DNA of 29,990 nt, from assembly GCA_009801015.1 (NCBI GenBank), contig VHZZ01002607.1, forward strand, positions 70,378 to 100,367. Reading direction: 5' to 3'. A program made the translations under genes and the position numbers. Source of the stretch: Silene noctiflora (Eukaryota; Streptophyta; Magnoliopsida; Caryophyllales; Caryophyllaceae). Positions within the stretch are counted from its first letter, which is position 1; every line of letters begins with the position of its first letter. Below are positions 10,462 to 21,285 of this stretch, piece by piece. Below the pieces are notes generated by a model that saw nothing but the letters and a program-made list of their open reading frames with translations, was not told where the DNA came from and ran no database searches.

Positions 10462-10700
10462 ATTAGCGTCATTTGATGGAATTATTGACTCTAATTTTTT
10501 CAGAGTAATTGAAAAACCGTCTTTCAAGTTTCAATCCATTATATAGGATAAAATGGTATACATACGACGGCCTTAACCTACCGTTTGCATAGGCTTTGAA
10601 GCGTTGGGGAAATGTTGTTGTTATATATCGTAGTGTTGTCGTATTAATTTTGTGTTATTATATGAATGGATGAACAGATAAATCAGAAAAATTAGAGAAG

Positions 10701-11489
10701 ATGGCATCAGCATCAAATTCGCCATGTGCGGCGTGCAAGTTCTTAAGAAGAAAATGTCAACCAGAGTGCGTTTTTGCGCCATACTTTCCACCTGACCAAC
10801 CTCAGAAGTTTGCTAACGTGCACAAGGTTTTCGGAGCTAGCAACGTTACCAAGCTGCTCAACGAGCTGCACCCTCATCAGCGCGAAGACGCAGTAAACTC
10901 ACTTGCTTACGAGGCCGACATGCGACTCCGAGACCCTGTCTATGGTTGTGTCGGTGTAATCTCGCTACTTCAGCACCAACTCCGCCAGCTCCAAGTTGAT
11001 TTATCATGTGCAAGGTCGGAGCTGTCCAAGTACCAGAACCTTACTTTTTCCCCTCCTAGTGGTGGTGGAGGTGGTATTCTAGCGGCTGCTCTTGCGGCCA
11101 ATAATACCGGGAGCCTTGGTGGTGGTTTGGCTGCAACAACATCCCCTAACCACCACCACCACTCCCTCGGGATCGGACTACTAGGGATCGGTGGTGGTGG
11201 CGGAGGAGGAACTGGTGGTGCGAGAGAACACCACCACCACCAGCATAACCTATACTCGCACCACCAGTTCTTCCCCAACAACAACCATGCTGGTGGTGGT
11301 GGTGTTGGGATTAATATTAGAGGGTTTGACATGGCAGTTGGAGGTAGTGGGGGACATGGGTATGATGCTGGACTGTTAGCTATGAACATGAACGTGTCGG
11401 CCGCTGCGGCCGGGATTGGTCCACTTGGTCAGCTTCCTACTGCTAGGGCTGCTGGAGGAGATGATCGCAGGAGTATTGATCCATCTTGA
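10701..11489 (+). CDS. AS2: ASYMMETRIC LEAVES2-type LOB-domain transcription factor
   Basis: Single coding exon of 262 residues. The class I LOB domain occupies about residues 8-109. It has the zinc-binding C block CX2CX6CX3C (C9, C12, C19, C23: CAACKFLRRKCQPEC), the GAS block around FGASNVTKLL (44-53), and the L90-X6-L97-X3-L101-X6-L108 leucine-zipper-like coil. Sequence through NSLAYEADMRLRDPVYGCVG and the C-terminal end GDDRRSIDPS matches AS2 (LBD6) specifically among LBD proteins. Known role: a nuclear DNA-binding partner of the MYB protein AS1 that represses class 1 KNOX and abaxial genes in leaf primordia. The region 115-250 is unusual: long glycine runs and histidine clusters (HHHH at several places) make it about 60 residues longer than the roughly 200-residue Arabidopsis protein. 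The ATG is supported by the conserved MAS-SNSPCAACK start. Orthology is inferred from motifs, without a tree. Confidence 0.93.
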   Translation: MASASNSPCAACKFLRRKCQPECVFAPYFPPDQPQKFANVHKVFGASNVTKLLNELHPHQREDAVNSLAYEADMRLRDPVYGCVGVISLLQHQLRQLQVDLSCARSELSKYQNLTFSPPSGGGGGILAAALAANNTGSLGGGLAATTSPNHHHHSLGIGLLGIGGGGGGGTGGAREHHHHQHNLYSHHQFFPNNNHAGGGGVGINIRGFDMAVGGSGGHGYDAGLLAMNMNVSAAAAGIGPLGQLPTARAAGGDDRRSIDPS

Positions 11490-13600
11490 TTTGCTTAGGG
11501 TTTCTGATTTCTCAACAAACCCTACTAAAGGTAATTTCCCTTTTTTTTTAGTTTTTTTTTTTTTTGAATTTTTTTTCTTAAGAACGTTAAATTTCTAGCT
11601 AAATAGAGTAATTATATGTAGATTAATAATTGTTGTGGAATGTTAGATACTCCTACTTTTAAGCTGAATTATCCTCAGAATGAGAATATTTGTTTTTAAT
11701 CTGTTTTCACTTTTCAGTGTATGATTAATGGTTTTATTTTTTTTAGTATATACCCAATTAAAAATTTGAAAATTTAAAGATCATATTGATTACTAAGTAA
11801 TAATCTAAATTATTTAACTACTAATTTTTTAATTTTGATTATAATTATGTTCGAAAAACCGATATATAACAGCCTAAATAAAATGCCCCTAGGCACAAAG
11901 CAAAAAAATAATTATCCAATAAATGATTTAAAATTTCGAGTTTTAATTAAGAAATTATGTTTTCTATTGTAATCATCTTCTTGCAGTGAATTGTTTGTCA
12001 CATAAGTTGAATACATTTACTTGTATATGAAGTTATGATGGCTTTATGTTAGTATTTAACTAATTTTAATAGTAATGTACCTTAGACACAATTAATTTCT
12101 GAAATTGTGTCTAAGAATAAGAATTTGAACACTATAAGTCAAATGTTTACATTTCTCCTGATAATTTTGCCTACTAAATCAACCTTCTCAATCCATCCTA
12201 CATCCGTAGTAAATCAAAAATCGCTAAAATTAATCTAATTGATGTGTCATATTTATACAAACTTGTAATTTCATGTTGTTGGACCAGTTACATCTTTACT
12301 TTAACTTTTAATACTCACTCTCATTCAGACCAATTTCGAAAGAGTTTTTAGTCCGCAAACTATCAATATTTCATATTTTTTTGTCTCATTTATTTGTGGG
12401 CCTCTTAAATATGACTACTCACTAAAACAAATGCATACTCAACCATTACTATCTAGTTCAAAACTAATTATTGATAGTTAATGATTGTACACATTCATGA
12501 CTTTGCATTAATTAATATGGCCATGAATGAATAAGAACTCGTAATTAAATTTATGGGTTACAAAACGTCACAAATTTATGGCCGTCACAAGCAGGACTTA
12601 ATGATAAGTTAAGCTTTGAATTTTTGGTGGGTCTTTTTATGAGTAGTACATAAAATGAATTGAGAAAAGTGACAAAAAAGGTCATGGTTAGGGTTTTGGT
12701 AGCAAAAAGATGGAAAAAAATGGAATTAAAAGAAGAAGATAGAAGAGAAAAGAAGACACAATAATTTTATGTTGATGAGGTCATGTTATAAAGGTCCTTT
12801 TGTACTGATTTACTAATAATAGACAGCAAATAATGCGCTCAACCACGTAATATAAACCCTCTCATACACATATGACATCTTGTACTTTATATCTCTTCCT
12901 TTTGCACATTTGTGTTTTGTTATTTTATCAATAGGTCACTTATATGTACTCTATTATGTGTCAAGATTTTTTTTCTAAAATTGTTCGACTTTTTTTTCGA
13001 TTTATAATAAATAGTTTGATCAAGAGTAAACAAATAATGTGATAGCTTGAAAAAATATTACGGAGTTTTAACTTGACCAATAAAAATATACGAAGTAGAT
13101 CGAGTTTTTAGCTGAATACTTATTTCAAAACTTGAAAATGTAATCTAGATGATCGTCGAACCAAAATATTGTTTAATTCAAAAAAATATGGTTTATTAAT
13201 GTAACGATTACTATTATTACATATTATGAAATCCAGTTTGCGCTATGCAAAATAAAATATGTGATGAATGAAGTAATAATTAGATATTTGAACTGAATAC
13301 TTATTTCAAAAATTGAAAAATGTCACCTTGACAATAGTCTAATAATGATGTTATTTAACCCAAAATAAATTGTATAGTTATGCAAATAATAATTGATTTT
13401 TGTGTACTTTTTATTTTGGAAATTTAATTTGTCCATTTATATATAAATTAATTGTGACAATTTATGTCATTTATGCAGGTTCATAAGGTATTGGGAGACT
13501 GTGGGGAATTATCCATGATGATGAGAGCGAAATATGAAGATTAAATGCAAGTGATAAGGACGAAAAGGATCGAAGATAAAAATGTTGGTCATATATATCA
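11490..13600 (+). other. AS2 3' flank, possibly a spliced 3' UTR
   Basis: Forty bases after the stop codon, ACTAAAG|GTAATTTCC looks like a splice donor (GT at 11530). Good acceptors follow at 11986 (TTCTTCTTGCAG) and 13480 (TTTATGCAG). After 13480 comes a non-AT-rich block to about 13590 that could be a terminal 3' UTR exon. A spliced 3' UTR is inferred only. A perfect hairpin lies at 12081-12115. No ORF of note is present. Confidence 0.3.
12081..12115. repeat. perfect 12-bp inverted repeat
   Basis: CTTAGACACAAT (12081-12092) and ATTGTGTCTAAG (12104-12115) are perfectly complementary around an 11-base spacer, whose end bases can extend the stem by one pair. It has no T-run after it and does not resemble a known miRNA. 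Confidence 0.7.
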
Positions 13601-13876
13601 TGAACATCTATGTTACATTAATTTTTTTTGCCATATATATGTACCTATTAATTATCCCTCTTAAACTTTTATGGAACTAATACAATACTATGGTTTATTT
13701 GGTACGTAGTCTTGTCACTTGGGCCATTACTTGTCGGTGTTTTGTTTTATCTCACTTGGTACGTCAATTAAGTAGTATCTGGTGGCGCCTTAGCACTTGT
13801 CTTAGTTAAAAATGTTTTGGAGTTGACATTGAAATTTCGCAACTTGGCTTTATGTTGATCGATCGGACCCTTTTTA

Positions 13877-13963
13877 CTTCGTCTGTTGTAATTATTTGTT
13901 TAGCTTTAACAATACTGCTATCAAACAATATGAAAGATAAGCAAATGAAAAAGACGGGGAGAG
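13877..13963. mobile_element. 87-bp degenerate Stowaway-like MITE
   Basis: The left end (TA)CTTCGTCTGTTGTAATTAT and the reverse complement of the right end CTCTCCCCGTCTTTTTCATT align with small gaps and continue into TTGTTTAGCTTT and TTGCTTATCTTT. TA flanks both ends. Confidence 0.5.
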
Positions 13964-15320
13964 TAATTTAAAACAAATATGTCCTTGTAGAGTTTGAAAT
14001 AGTGATAGTAAAGTTAAGCTTGACTTATGGACTAATAAGAAGGTGCTTGTCTCTAACTCGAATTATCTAAAGCTTAATTTAGTAGATAAAGAAACTTTTG
14101 AAATTATATTACGAGATAAAAATAATTTATTACAGAGTATAAACCAAACAGTCTATATAAGTCGACCTTCAATTCGATCATCCTCTTTTGGAGAATATAT
14201 ATCCCTATTTCAACTCGAGGAGGCATTATATTAACTTATAGCTATAATAATTGCCAGCTTTTATCGAAAGTAGACATGATTTGCGTAGTTAAGTCTCCAA
14301 ATCCTGTAATAAAATTTAATGCGATTATATATAAATTTATTTTACTAAAATATTGCTACAATAACATTCACAATAATTGTGTATTTTGATCTGATAAAAC
14401 TATATTACGGTAATATATTCAATATATTCTATTAAAATGACAGTTTTTTTTAAAATATGGTAGGATAGTATATACTCTGAGTATGAAAAGATATTGAATT
14501 TATTTTTGGTGTAAAGGGAGTTAGAAGCGCGAGTTTAATGCTGACATAATTTAAACCCTAGACTATGTGCATCACCTCTCATAACTTGTCAACTAAACTA
14601 ATTCACACCTCAATTTGTGACCAAAACCCCAACTCATTATTTTTCTTCCAATTTTACTTTACCATGTTATTCTCCAGAGTTTGACAATGATTAAAAGTTA
14701 GTCAATTTTACATTCATACTTGAGGAAAGAAGGCTTAATTTGTTTTATTTTTTATTTTTTTAATTTATTTGTGTCACTTCCATGCATGCATAAAAATGCA
14801 GTTAAATCAAGCTTGAAATTCCCAATAAAAAAGGGGGGTTTATTTCTGCCTATAATTATTCATTCAAGCTGACCATACCTTTCTAGTTTCTACACATTAA
14901 TGTAATAGTGGTAGCTAGTTGATTTCAGGGCCATGATGATGATGAGATATTAGTGACCAGAACAAAGATTTGAAAATTTAATGCATTTCAATCAATCAAT
15001 AAATAAGTTCCTTGCATTCATATAGAAAATTAAATGCCATTTAAATACCTAATATGACAATTATACTTGATGCCAGAATAATAATGATTTAAATGTTTAG
15101 AAGGATCAAACTTAATAAAGAAATGAACATAAAATAAATAACCATTTCATTTTTCACCTTAAACTAGAATTTACTTCTTTCATTTTATTTCTGTATCACC
15201 TTTCGTTTCTTTTTTAATCTTTTTCACCTTTTCAAATAACAATCATCAATAGATAAAAAAAACTAAAATAAAATGTAAGATTCTAACTCGATATACTAAA
15301 CCTGAAAAACTAGTATTCAG
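13964..15320. other. intergenic region, nothing recognised
   Basis: AT-rich sequence with short spurious frames only. A CATGCATGCAT motif occurs near 14782. No element ends or genes recognised. Confidence 0.5.
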
Positions 15321-15639
15321 TAGGACTGGTTAAACATTCGGACGGGTTAGGTCGGGTGGGTTAGGTGGTGTCGAGCATGTAAAGGTTAGTCTGGAACCGG
15401 CACGAGGTGGGGACAGGCCTAAGCGGGCCGGGCCGGGCCGAGCCAATTCAAGCTCAACACGAAACTAGCCAAGGAGTGCTTAAGGTCGTGCCGGGGTGAG
15501 TCAGGGTTGAGGCGGGCCGGACCTGGTAGGTTTTGTCAAACTGGGCACGACCCAAGGTAGGGAGGTCAGGCCAAGATTGACCCGAGTGACGAACTGGTTA
15601 TGGGTGGGCCTACTTGACCTTTAGCTTTGATCAACCCTA
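15321..15639. mobile_element. GC-rich hAT-like MITE
   Basis: The left terminus TAGGACTGGTTAAAC and the reverse complement of the right terminus TAGGGTTGATCAAAG form 15-base imperfect inverted repeats. Flanks GTATTCAG and CCATTTAG agree at five of eight positions, consistent with an old 8-bp target duplication. The interior is strikingly GC-rich, with runs such as GGGCCGGGCCGGGCCGAGCC, the subterminal repeat style of plant hAT elements. No ORF. Confidence 0.6.
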
Positions 15640-15842
15640 CCATTTAGCAATCAAAATATAAATTTGTTTTTTTTGTGTGTCAAATAAACCATAATGTGTT
15701 GATTTACTACTCTATTAGAGCTCCTTTTACTTGTAACCTTTCACAATTTTCTCCCACTTGTCTCTCCCATTTATCCCTTTATCTCACGTCACAAGGTTGT
15801 GACGGATTTTATCCGTTACAAATGAGAATTTGTGACTATTAA

Positions 15843-16617
15843 GTGCTTGTTTGGATACTCTATCAATTCATGGGAATTTAGAATTCCCATGAATTGAGTT
15901 TTTGGCAAGTTGTTTGGTTAGCCCCCATATTGTAAAATGGGGGAATTTACAACACCAAGGGAGTTTTCAACTCCTACATGATGTAGGAGTTTGATTACCA
16001 ACCCCTCCCTAGGTAATTGGAAACTCCCCCATCTTATTTTCTTGAAAATTACTCATTTATCCTTAGAAAAAAAAAAGTTTCAAAAGTTAGCACAAACGTA
16101 GGATACCCACTTCACTATTTCTCTCATCTGAAATTAATTGAGTCTCCTTGCACACAACCTTTCAACGCCATTCACAAGCAGATAACCAATAAGGTATGAT
16201 CGGCATATTATTATGTGTTCCCTCTACCATTTGTTTTGTCAACTCATCCATTATTGCTCATCCCGTTTGTATTCGTTTCATTTTTATTGTTAATTTGTAT
16301 TGTTTTGATTGAATGTTTGGTTCGGATACTGTATGTAGTAAATGAAAAAAAACTATTGTTTTTGTGATATTATGGGTTGAACAAACAAGGTGTCAGTAAT
16401 ATTATGGAGGGGTATACTGGTATTTAGAATTAAAATCAGGTGAATTGACACGGTTTAACCAAACATTATATGGGAGTTTAATTCATGGGAAAAACAAACT
16501 CCCCCAAGGCAACCAAACATGTTTTTCACATTTCATGGGAATTGTATGTGTGAGTTGGATTCCAGTGAATTGGAAATTAACACGGGAGTTCTATTCCCGT
16601 ATCAACCAAACGAGCAC
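15843..16617. mobile_element. 775-bp Tourist/PIF-Harbinger-like element
   Basis: Terminal repeats GTGCTTGTTTGGATAC and the reverse complement of the right end GTGCTCGTTTGGTTGATAC are flanked by TAA on both sides (15840-15842 and 16618-16620), the 3-bp duplication of the Harbinger superfamily. Subterminal inverted blocks such as AATTCATGGGAATTTAGAAT and TTTCATGGGAATTGTATG repeat the theme. No transposase frame is seen. Confidence 0.8.
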
Positions 16618-16620
16618 TAA

Positions 16621-17257
16621 TAGTACTTATAACTAAATTGACTTGAAATGAAAATCTAGCAAAGGAAAAATAGAAGGCCTAAGACAAGTTGGATGTAAAA
16701 GAAAAATGGTGATAATATGTCAATTAATTGTAAAGGCTTGGCATTAGGGAGAGGCAAAGACAGGCGGTTGCAGAGGCAGAAAGAGAGAAGATTAAGGGTA
16801 TTGTCAGGGGTTTGCATTTATGACTCAATGCCTGCTTTCCTCTCTGTTTGTTCTCTCTTTCAAATTCCAATGCTCTTTTTTTTATTCAACCCTCTTTTTT
16901 GCACTTTACTCACTTTCCATGTAACATTGTCATATTAATTCACAAATTATAAGACTGTTTTATAAAATATTTTTCATCTATTATTAATAAATAAGTTACT
17001 CGTATTTTTTTAGTATTTTAAAGAATTCCGATAATAGCACGATCAAGATCTAATTATAATTTGATATAAATAACATTAGCGAAAACGAACGTAAATATGT
17101 GACATTGTCGTGTATAAAAAGCGTTGTTTAAAACACCTAATAATTGCACATAGTATCAAGCTTACGGAGGTGATTTGCTATATTTGCTATTCCCACGAGA
17201 TTTTATGATACTGCAACATGTGAGATTAATCGAAACAATTTCTGATAATAATACTAA
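16621..17257. other. intergenic region with a purine- then pyrimidine-rich block
   Basis: No gene recognised. Between 16740 and 16920 a GA-rich run (GAGGCAGAAAGAGAGAAG) is followed by CT-rich sequence, of higher complexity than its surroundings. A 73-codon open frame there has no recognisable protein features. It could be regulatory or an old element. Confidence 0.4.
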
Positions 17258-17548
17258 TGGTGTGTTTGGATAGCAAAAGTGGAGGGAAAGGGAGGGGAGG
17301 GGGAAGGAGGGAAGAGAAAGGGAGGTAAGAGAAGGGGAGGGCAAATGATCATATAAGGGTGTTTGGATACAATTTCTTTCTAAATATTGCCTATTGTGAA
17401 GAGATTTTGATTTGCCTTGGAGGAGGGAAAATAGATCCCTCAAAATCCCTCCCCCTCCACCCTTGCTTGCTATCCAAACGAAGGATTTTGAATCCCCTAC
17501 TCTCCCTCACTTTCTTTTCTCTCCAAATCACTCAATCCAAACACACCC
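17258..17548. mobile_element. 291-bp Tourist/Harbinger-like MITE with a G-rich arm
   Basis: Ends TGGTGTGTTTGGAT and (reverse complement of right end) GGGTGTGTTTGGAT are flanked by TAA at 17255-17257 and 17549-17551. A second, inner pair (GGGTGTTTGGATAC near 17357 and GCTATCCAAACGAAGG near 17470) suggests a nested or duplicated end. The left half holds a purine tract from 17278 to 17341 with only one non-purine base or so. Open frames across it on both strands are by-products. Confidence 0.8.
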
Positions 17549-18507
17549 TAAATCTTTTTTATTTGCATTGTATTACACTCGAAAAGATGATACATATATT
17601 AATTAAGACCCTATTCTTTTTTACTTAATTTCAATTTATTTCAGCTCAATTTAGCGTTATTCAATTCAGTTTACTTCTATTCTATTGATTAGATGAGAGT
17701 TAGACTAAATTAGAATATTTTTTTTATTAAGTTTTAAAACTAGGTAGAAATAAAATTGCATGGATGATAAGAAAGAGAAGGAAGGTACTTGGAAGCAATG
17801 ATGACATTCTGCCCCCCTTTAAATGCTCACTCCTTTCTTGATACATCCATCCATCAGGTAGCTGACGCATTCCCCTTAGCATGCGCTTTTCTTTCCTCTT
17901 TCTTCTCAACCTATTTTCACTCTATTCTAATATCGGTAAGCCGGTTTTATATTGTAAGACGATTCTTAAAAAAATCATTCATCTATTGATAATAAATGAG
18001 TTATATATCTCTTTATACAATAGGTTTGTCTCTAGCTCGTTGTAAGTCTATCTCACACAATGGTTATTTACGTAGAATACGCCATATTATATTTACAAAC
18101 AATTTAGAACTGATAGATTTTAGAAAAAAAAAATAGAGAAATTAATAAAATGATCTTATATTAAGTACGAAATATGTTTTCTAACTTAATTGAGCAAATC
18201 ATAGATATATATTCTAATATGAGACTTTAACCGTAAATCTTATTTAAAATCATTATAGCTTGTAACTTACAACGGTTGTAATGTATACGAGAATTCATGC
18301 TAATTTATCTCAATGTAGTAAGGTTTCGGTTCACCTAAACCCCCATACTAATACCTCATTTGTCTCTAGTATATCTTTGTTTTTATTTTTAGTTTTAACA
18401 TTTTCTACATAGAAAGATGTGAAATTTATATTTATATACTTAGATTAATTGAAAAAATTATGGTTTTTTAAGATAATAAACAAATTCTCGTTGAAGACGA
18501 GTGCTAT
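17549..18507. other. intergenic region with a decayed repeat at 17935-18062
   Basis: AT-rich. A stretch of higher complexity lies at 17760-17930. GCCGGTTTTATATTGTAAGACG at its start and GTAAGTCTATCTCACACAATGG at its end mark 17940-18062 as a fragment of the TAAGACGGTTTTA repeat also seen at 8876 and 20360. Confidence 0.4.
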
Positions 18508-18636
18508 CCGTCATAAGCTGAAGACAGATAGTGCCCCTCTCACAATATGCAAGTGTCACTATCTATAGACTGCTCCATTTCTCCCCCACTTGCTTTATTT
18601 GTGAGAGGGACATTGTTCGTTTTCAGCTTGTGACGA
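18508..18636. mobile_element. 129-bp fold-back MITE
   Basis: The left arm GTCATAAGCTGAAGACAG...CCCTCTCACAA pairs with the right arm, whose reverse complement reads GTCACAAGCTGAAAACGA...CCCTCTCACAA. The complementarity continues into GCAAGTG. Arms of about 50 bases enclose a loop of about 30. The family is not identified and no target duplication is clear. Confidence 0.6.
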
Positions 18637-19475
18637 TTTGATGATAATAATGGTAAATAATAGTGTAATATTGAAGGTGTAGATTAAGAAAACATGTCAA
18701 TTGTCACATCAAAGAACATAGATGACAAGACACAATATGTGTCCCCTTTGGCTTCTGTTGGAGGTGGTTGAGTTGTGAAAATATGGCAACCCTAACTGTT
18801 TATGTTATCATTTTTCTTGAAAGCACACTGATATAGTTGACTCTTTTTGACATTTCAGGTCAAATCTTTTCATCATCTTTATCAAAAAAAAAAAATACAC
18901 AATGAACCAATCATTTCCCTATATATACACACTATAATAATGTCTCTACACTACCTATATAGATGGTTAAATATTTTCATTTTCTTAAGCCAATTTAACA
19001 TTAATTACTTTTATCAATACTTTTTCTGTTCCATTCGAATATATACATTTGTAAATATTCGCAAATGAATGGAAATTTATACAGCTGGAGTACATCCCAG
19101 TGGAACAGAGGAAGTAGGTTTTAGTTCATACTCCTATATTTTACTAACTCAATAATCTAATTTTACTTCCACATTTGATTTTATTAAGAGGATTTCTCAA
19201 ATGTTAAACTTGATACCTTGTGGTTGTGGAGTCATGGTCAATAGTTTTCTCTTATGCTCAGTAAACGGAAACAAAATTTGAAGTTATCAGAGGCAAAAAA
19301 AATTAATAAGGGGTAAACTAGTACTCCGTAATACCTTAAGCTAAAATAGCTAATTAAAATCGGGATTTTAACTAAAAATTCCAAAATCTTCACTATTTAG
19401 CAGGAACGAGCATCTCAACTAGTAACCTTCTTAGTTTTGCCATACCATGTGAAAGATTTATAAGATATAGTATGT
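18637..19475. other. intergenic region, nothing recognised
   Basis: AT-rich, no credible reading frame and no element ends. Confidence 0.5.
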
Positions 19476-19600
19476 TCGGTTTTTCTAACGTGTGTTCTTA
19501 GGACACACATTAATGAGCCGAATATGAAAGATTTATAAGATATATTCTCATTAATTATAGTAAAAATAAGGTTTTACTTATATTTTTCGTCAGAATATGT
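19476..19600. mobile_element. truncated fold-back element, family of 21574-21772
   Basis: TCGGTTTTTCTAACGTGTGTTC, then GAAAGATTTATAAGATATATTC and ATTAATTATAGTAAAAATAAGG follow the order and content of the left half of 21574-21772. The right terminal repeat is missing. A 19-base stretch GAAAGATTTATAAGATATA occurs both just outside (19451) and inside (19526). Confidence 0.5.
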
Positions 19601-21285
19601 GCGAATGACGTTAAATAAATTGATGTTAATAATACTTTTTTAGTTAAAATGATCAACTTTAACTAAGATAACATTGGAGAGCAAGGGAATTATTATGTAC
19701 TCCTCCATAAAACAGGTTATCTCCAAAAAGCATTAATTTCGCAATGTTTCTGTGATTCTGACCTTTGCATGGGTTGATCCCCCACTATTTATTCTGTGTT
19801 TGTAGTACAATCACTGTTACTACTCTCCTACTCTATGCAAACCTTTATTTATTTAATTTTTTTTTTTTTTAAAAAAGACAAATGCTAAAATAAATAATAA
19901 TGGTGGGATTTTGCCAACTCAATGAAAGAGCATTAAATTGGATAGTGCCAACACAAAGATAAAACTCTGGCAAAATGAAAGGCATAATAATTTTCATAAT
20001 AAAATAAAATGTTATTTTTATTTATTTATAGTTAAAATGGCATGCAGTAAAAATAATAAAATAAAGGAGATTGATTGTCTGATGTAAAAAGGTATAAAGA
20101 AGTGGCACATCCATCAAATCTTGACCTGTCAATAAGAATATAAGAATAATATTAATAAGAATAAATCTAATCAAATCATATCAAATCTTTAAGATCCGTC
20201 CATGCATGCCATGCATGCATTTTTGATATACCTAAGCTACTACTCGTATATTGTGTTGACTATTCCTCAATAGACCTCTCTAAATAAAATAGTTTAGCTT
20301 AGGTCTAAATCAAATTATTACCTCAACTTTGAGTTAATTTAGGAGAGTACACATTCAGAAGACGGTTTTATAATGTAAGACAATTGGTTAATTATTGGTT
20401 AACTGATTTAAGTATGTACTTAACATTTTAGTGATATTTGTAATCAGCGTATTTAAAATACAAATTACTGGTTAATTATTGCTAGGTGATACGCTAATAG
20501 CCTAATACCAGATATTAACACAAACTTTAGTTAATCGACAAGTATAGTTAAGAAAATGCTCACATGAATTAGTGGCGGAGTAAGGAAAAGCTGCCCTAAA
20601 CAGTTATCATCTCTCAAATTTATCCTTTTTTTTTTTTTCTTTTAGTAACTCGCCTAGGCATATTATTGTACTTTAACTATAACTCTATAAGGTTACGTCT
20701 CTTTGCTAATTAATGATAAGAGTAAGAATGGGAACGACCAATGGTCGCAGCCTTGTAAATATTTAAACCATGATAATTTTATTTAAGCACTTTTTTATTA
20801 TTTATGTTCTTTTAGTATCTTTAACTTAAATTGAAGGCTAATTTTTTGAACACTAATGATTTAATAGTACTCCGGACTTCTTAGTAGACTCGTACTCTAG
20901 TCAATATGAATAATGGAGGACACCCATATTTCACAAAACAAAAAAGCTTGATCTAAATTATTTCTTTCACACAATAACCATAAATCATTGTAATTAAACC
21001 ACACAATACGAGATTTCATAAATAAATAAATAAATCATTCCGTAATTTTTTGTCGCTAGTAATATTGATACATATATATAAGTAAAGTAAGTTGATCCTT
21101 TTTAACACTAATAATCTATTTCTCTAATTTTAATGAATAATATGATACATATAAATGAAAATAAATGGAGCACGGCAATCAAAAAAGAGAGATATAGTAA
21201 ATGAGAAAAGAACAGCACGAGGGGGACTGACAGGTGTTCCTCTTATTCTTTATCTCTTCTCTCCTCAATTACATCCCTTTTGTCC
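19601..21285. other. intergenic region
   Basis: AT-rich with no recognised gene. It contains paired RY motifs at 20201-20220, a TAAGACGGTTTTATAATGTAAGAC repeat fragment at about 20360, and at 20573 a lone GTGGCGGAGTAAGG resembling one end of a TIR element like that at 7199. Confidence 0.45.
20201..20220. promoter_or_regulatory. paired RY (CATGCATG) motifs
   Basis: CATGCATG at 20201 and CATGCATGCAT at 20210 are adjacent RY/Sph motifs, the type bound by B3 factors in seed-expressed promoters. No gene start lies nearby, so function is doubtful. Confidence 0.25.

Noticed and set aside
10970..11389. 139-codon minus-strand frame opposite AS2
   Set aside because: It is the antisense of the glycine/histidine-coding repeats, which creates proline/tryptophan runs; no independent gene features.
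17162..17628. Overlapping open frames on both strands
   Set aside because: They cross the Tourist-like MITE and its purine tract; composition explains the open frames.
17801..17820. Resemblance to miR394 (GACATTCTGCCCCCC)
   Set aside because: Several mismatches to the mature miRNA and no complementary arm nearby to form a precursor.
20573..20680. Possible second element like 7199-7319
   Set aside because: Only one end (GTGGCGGAGTAAGG) is visible; no matching inverted end was found.
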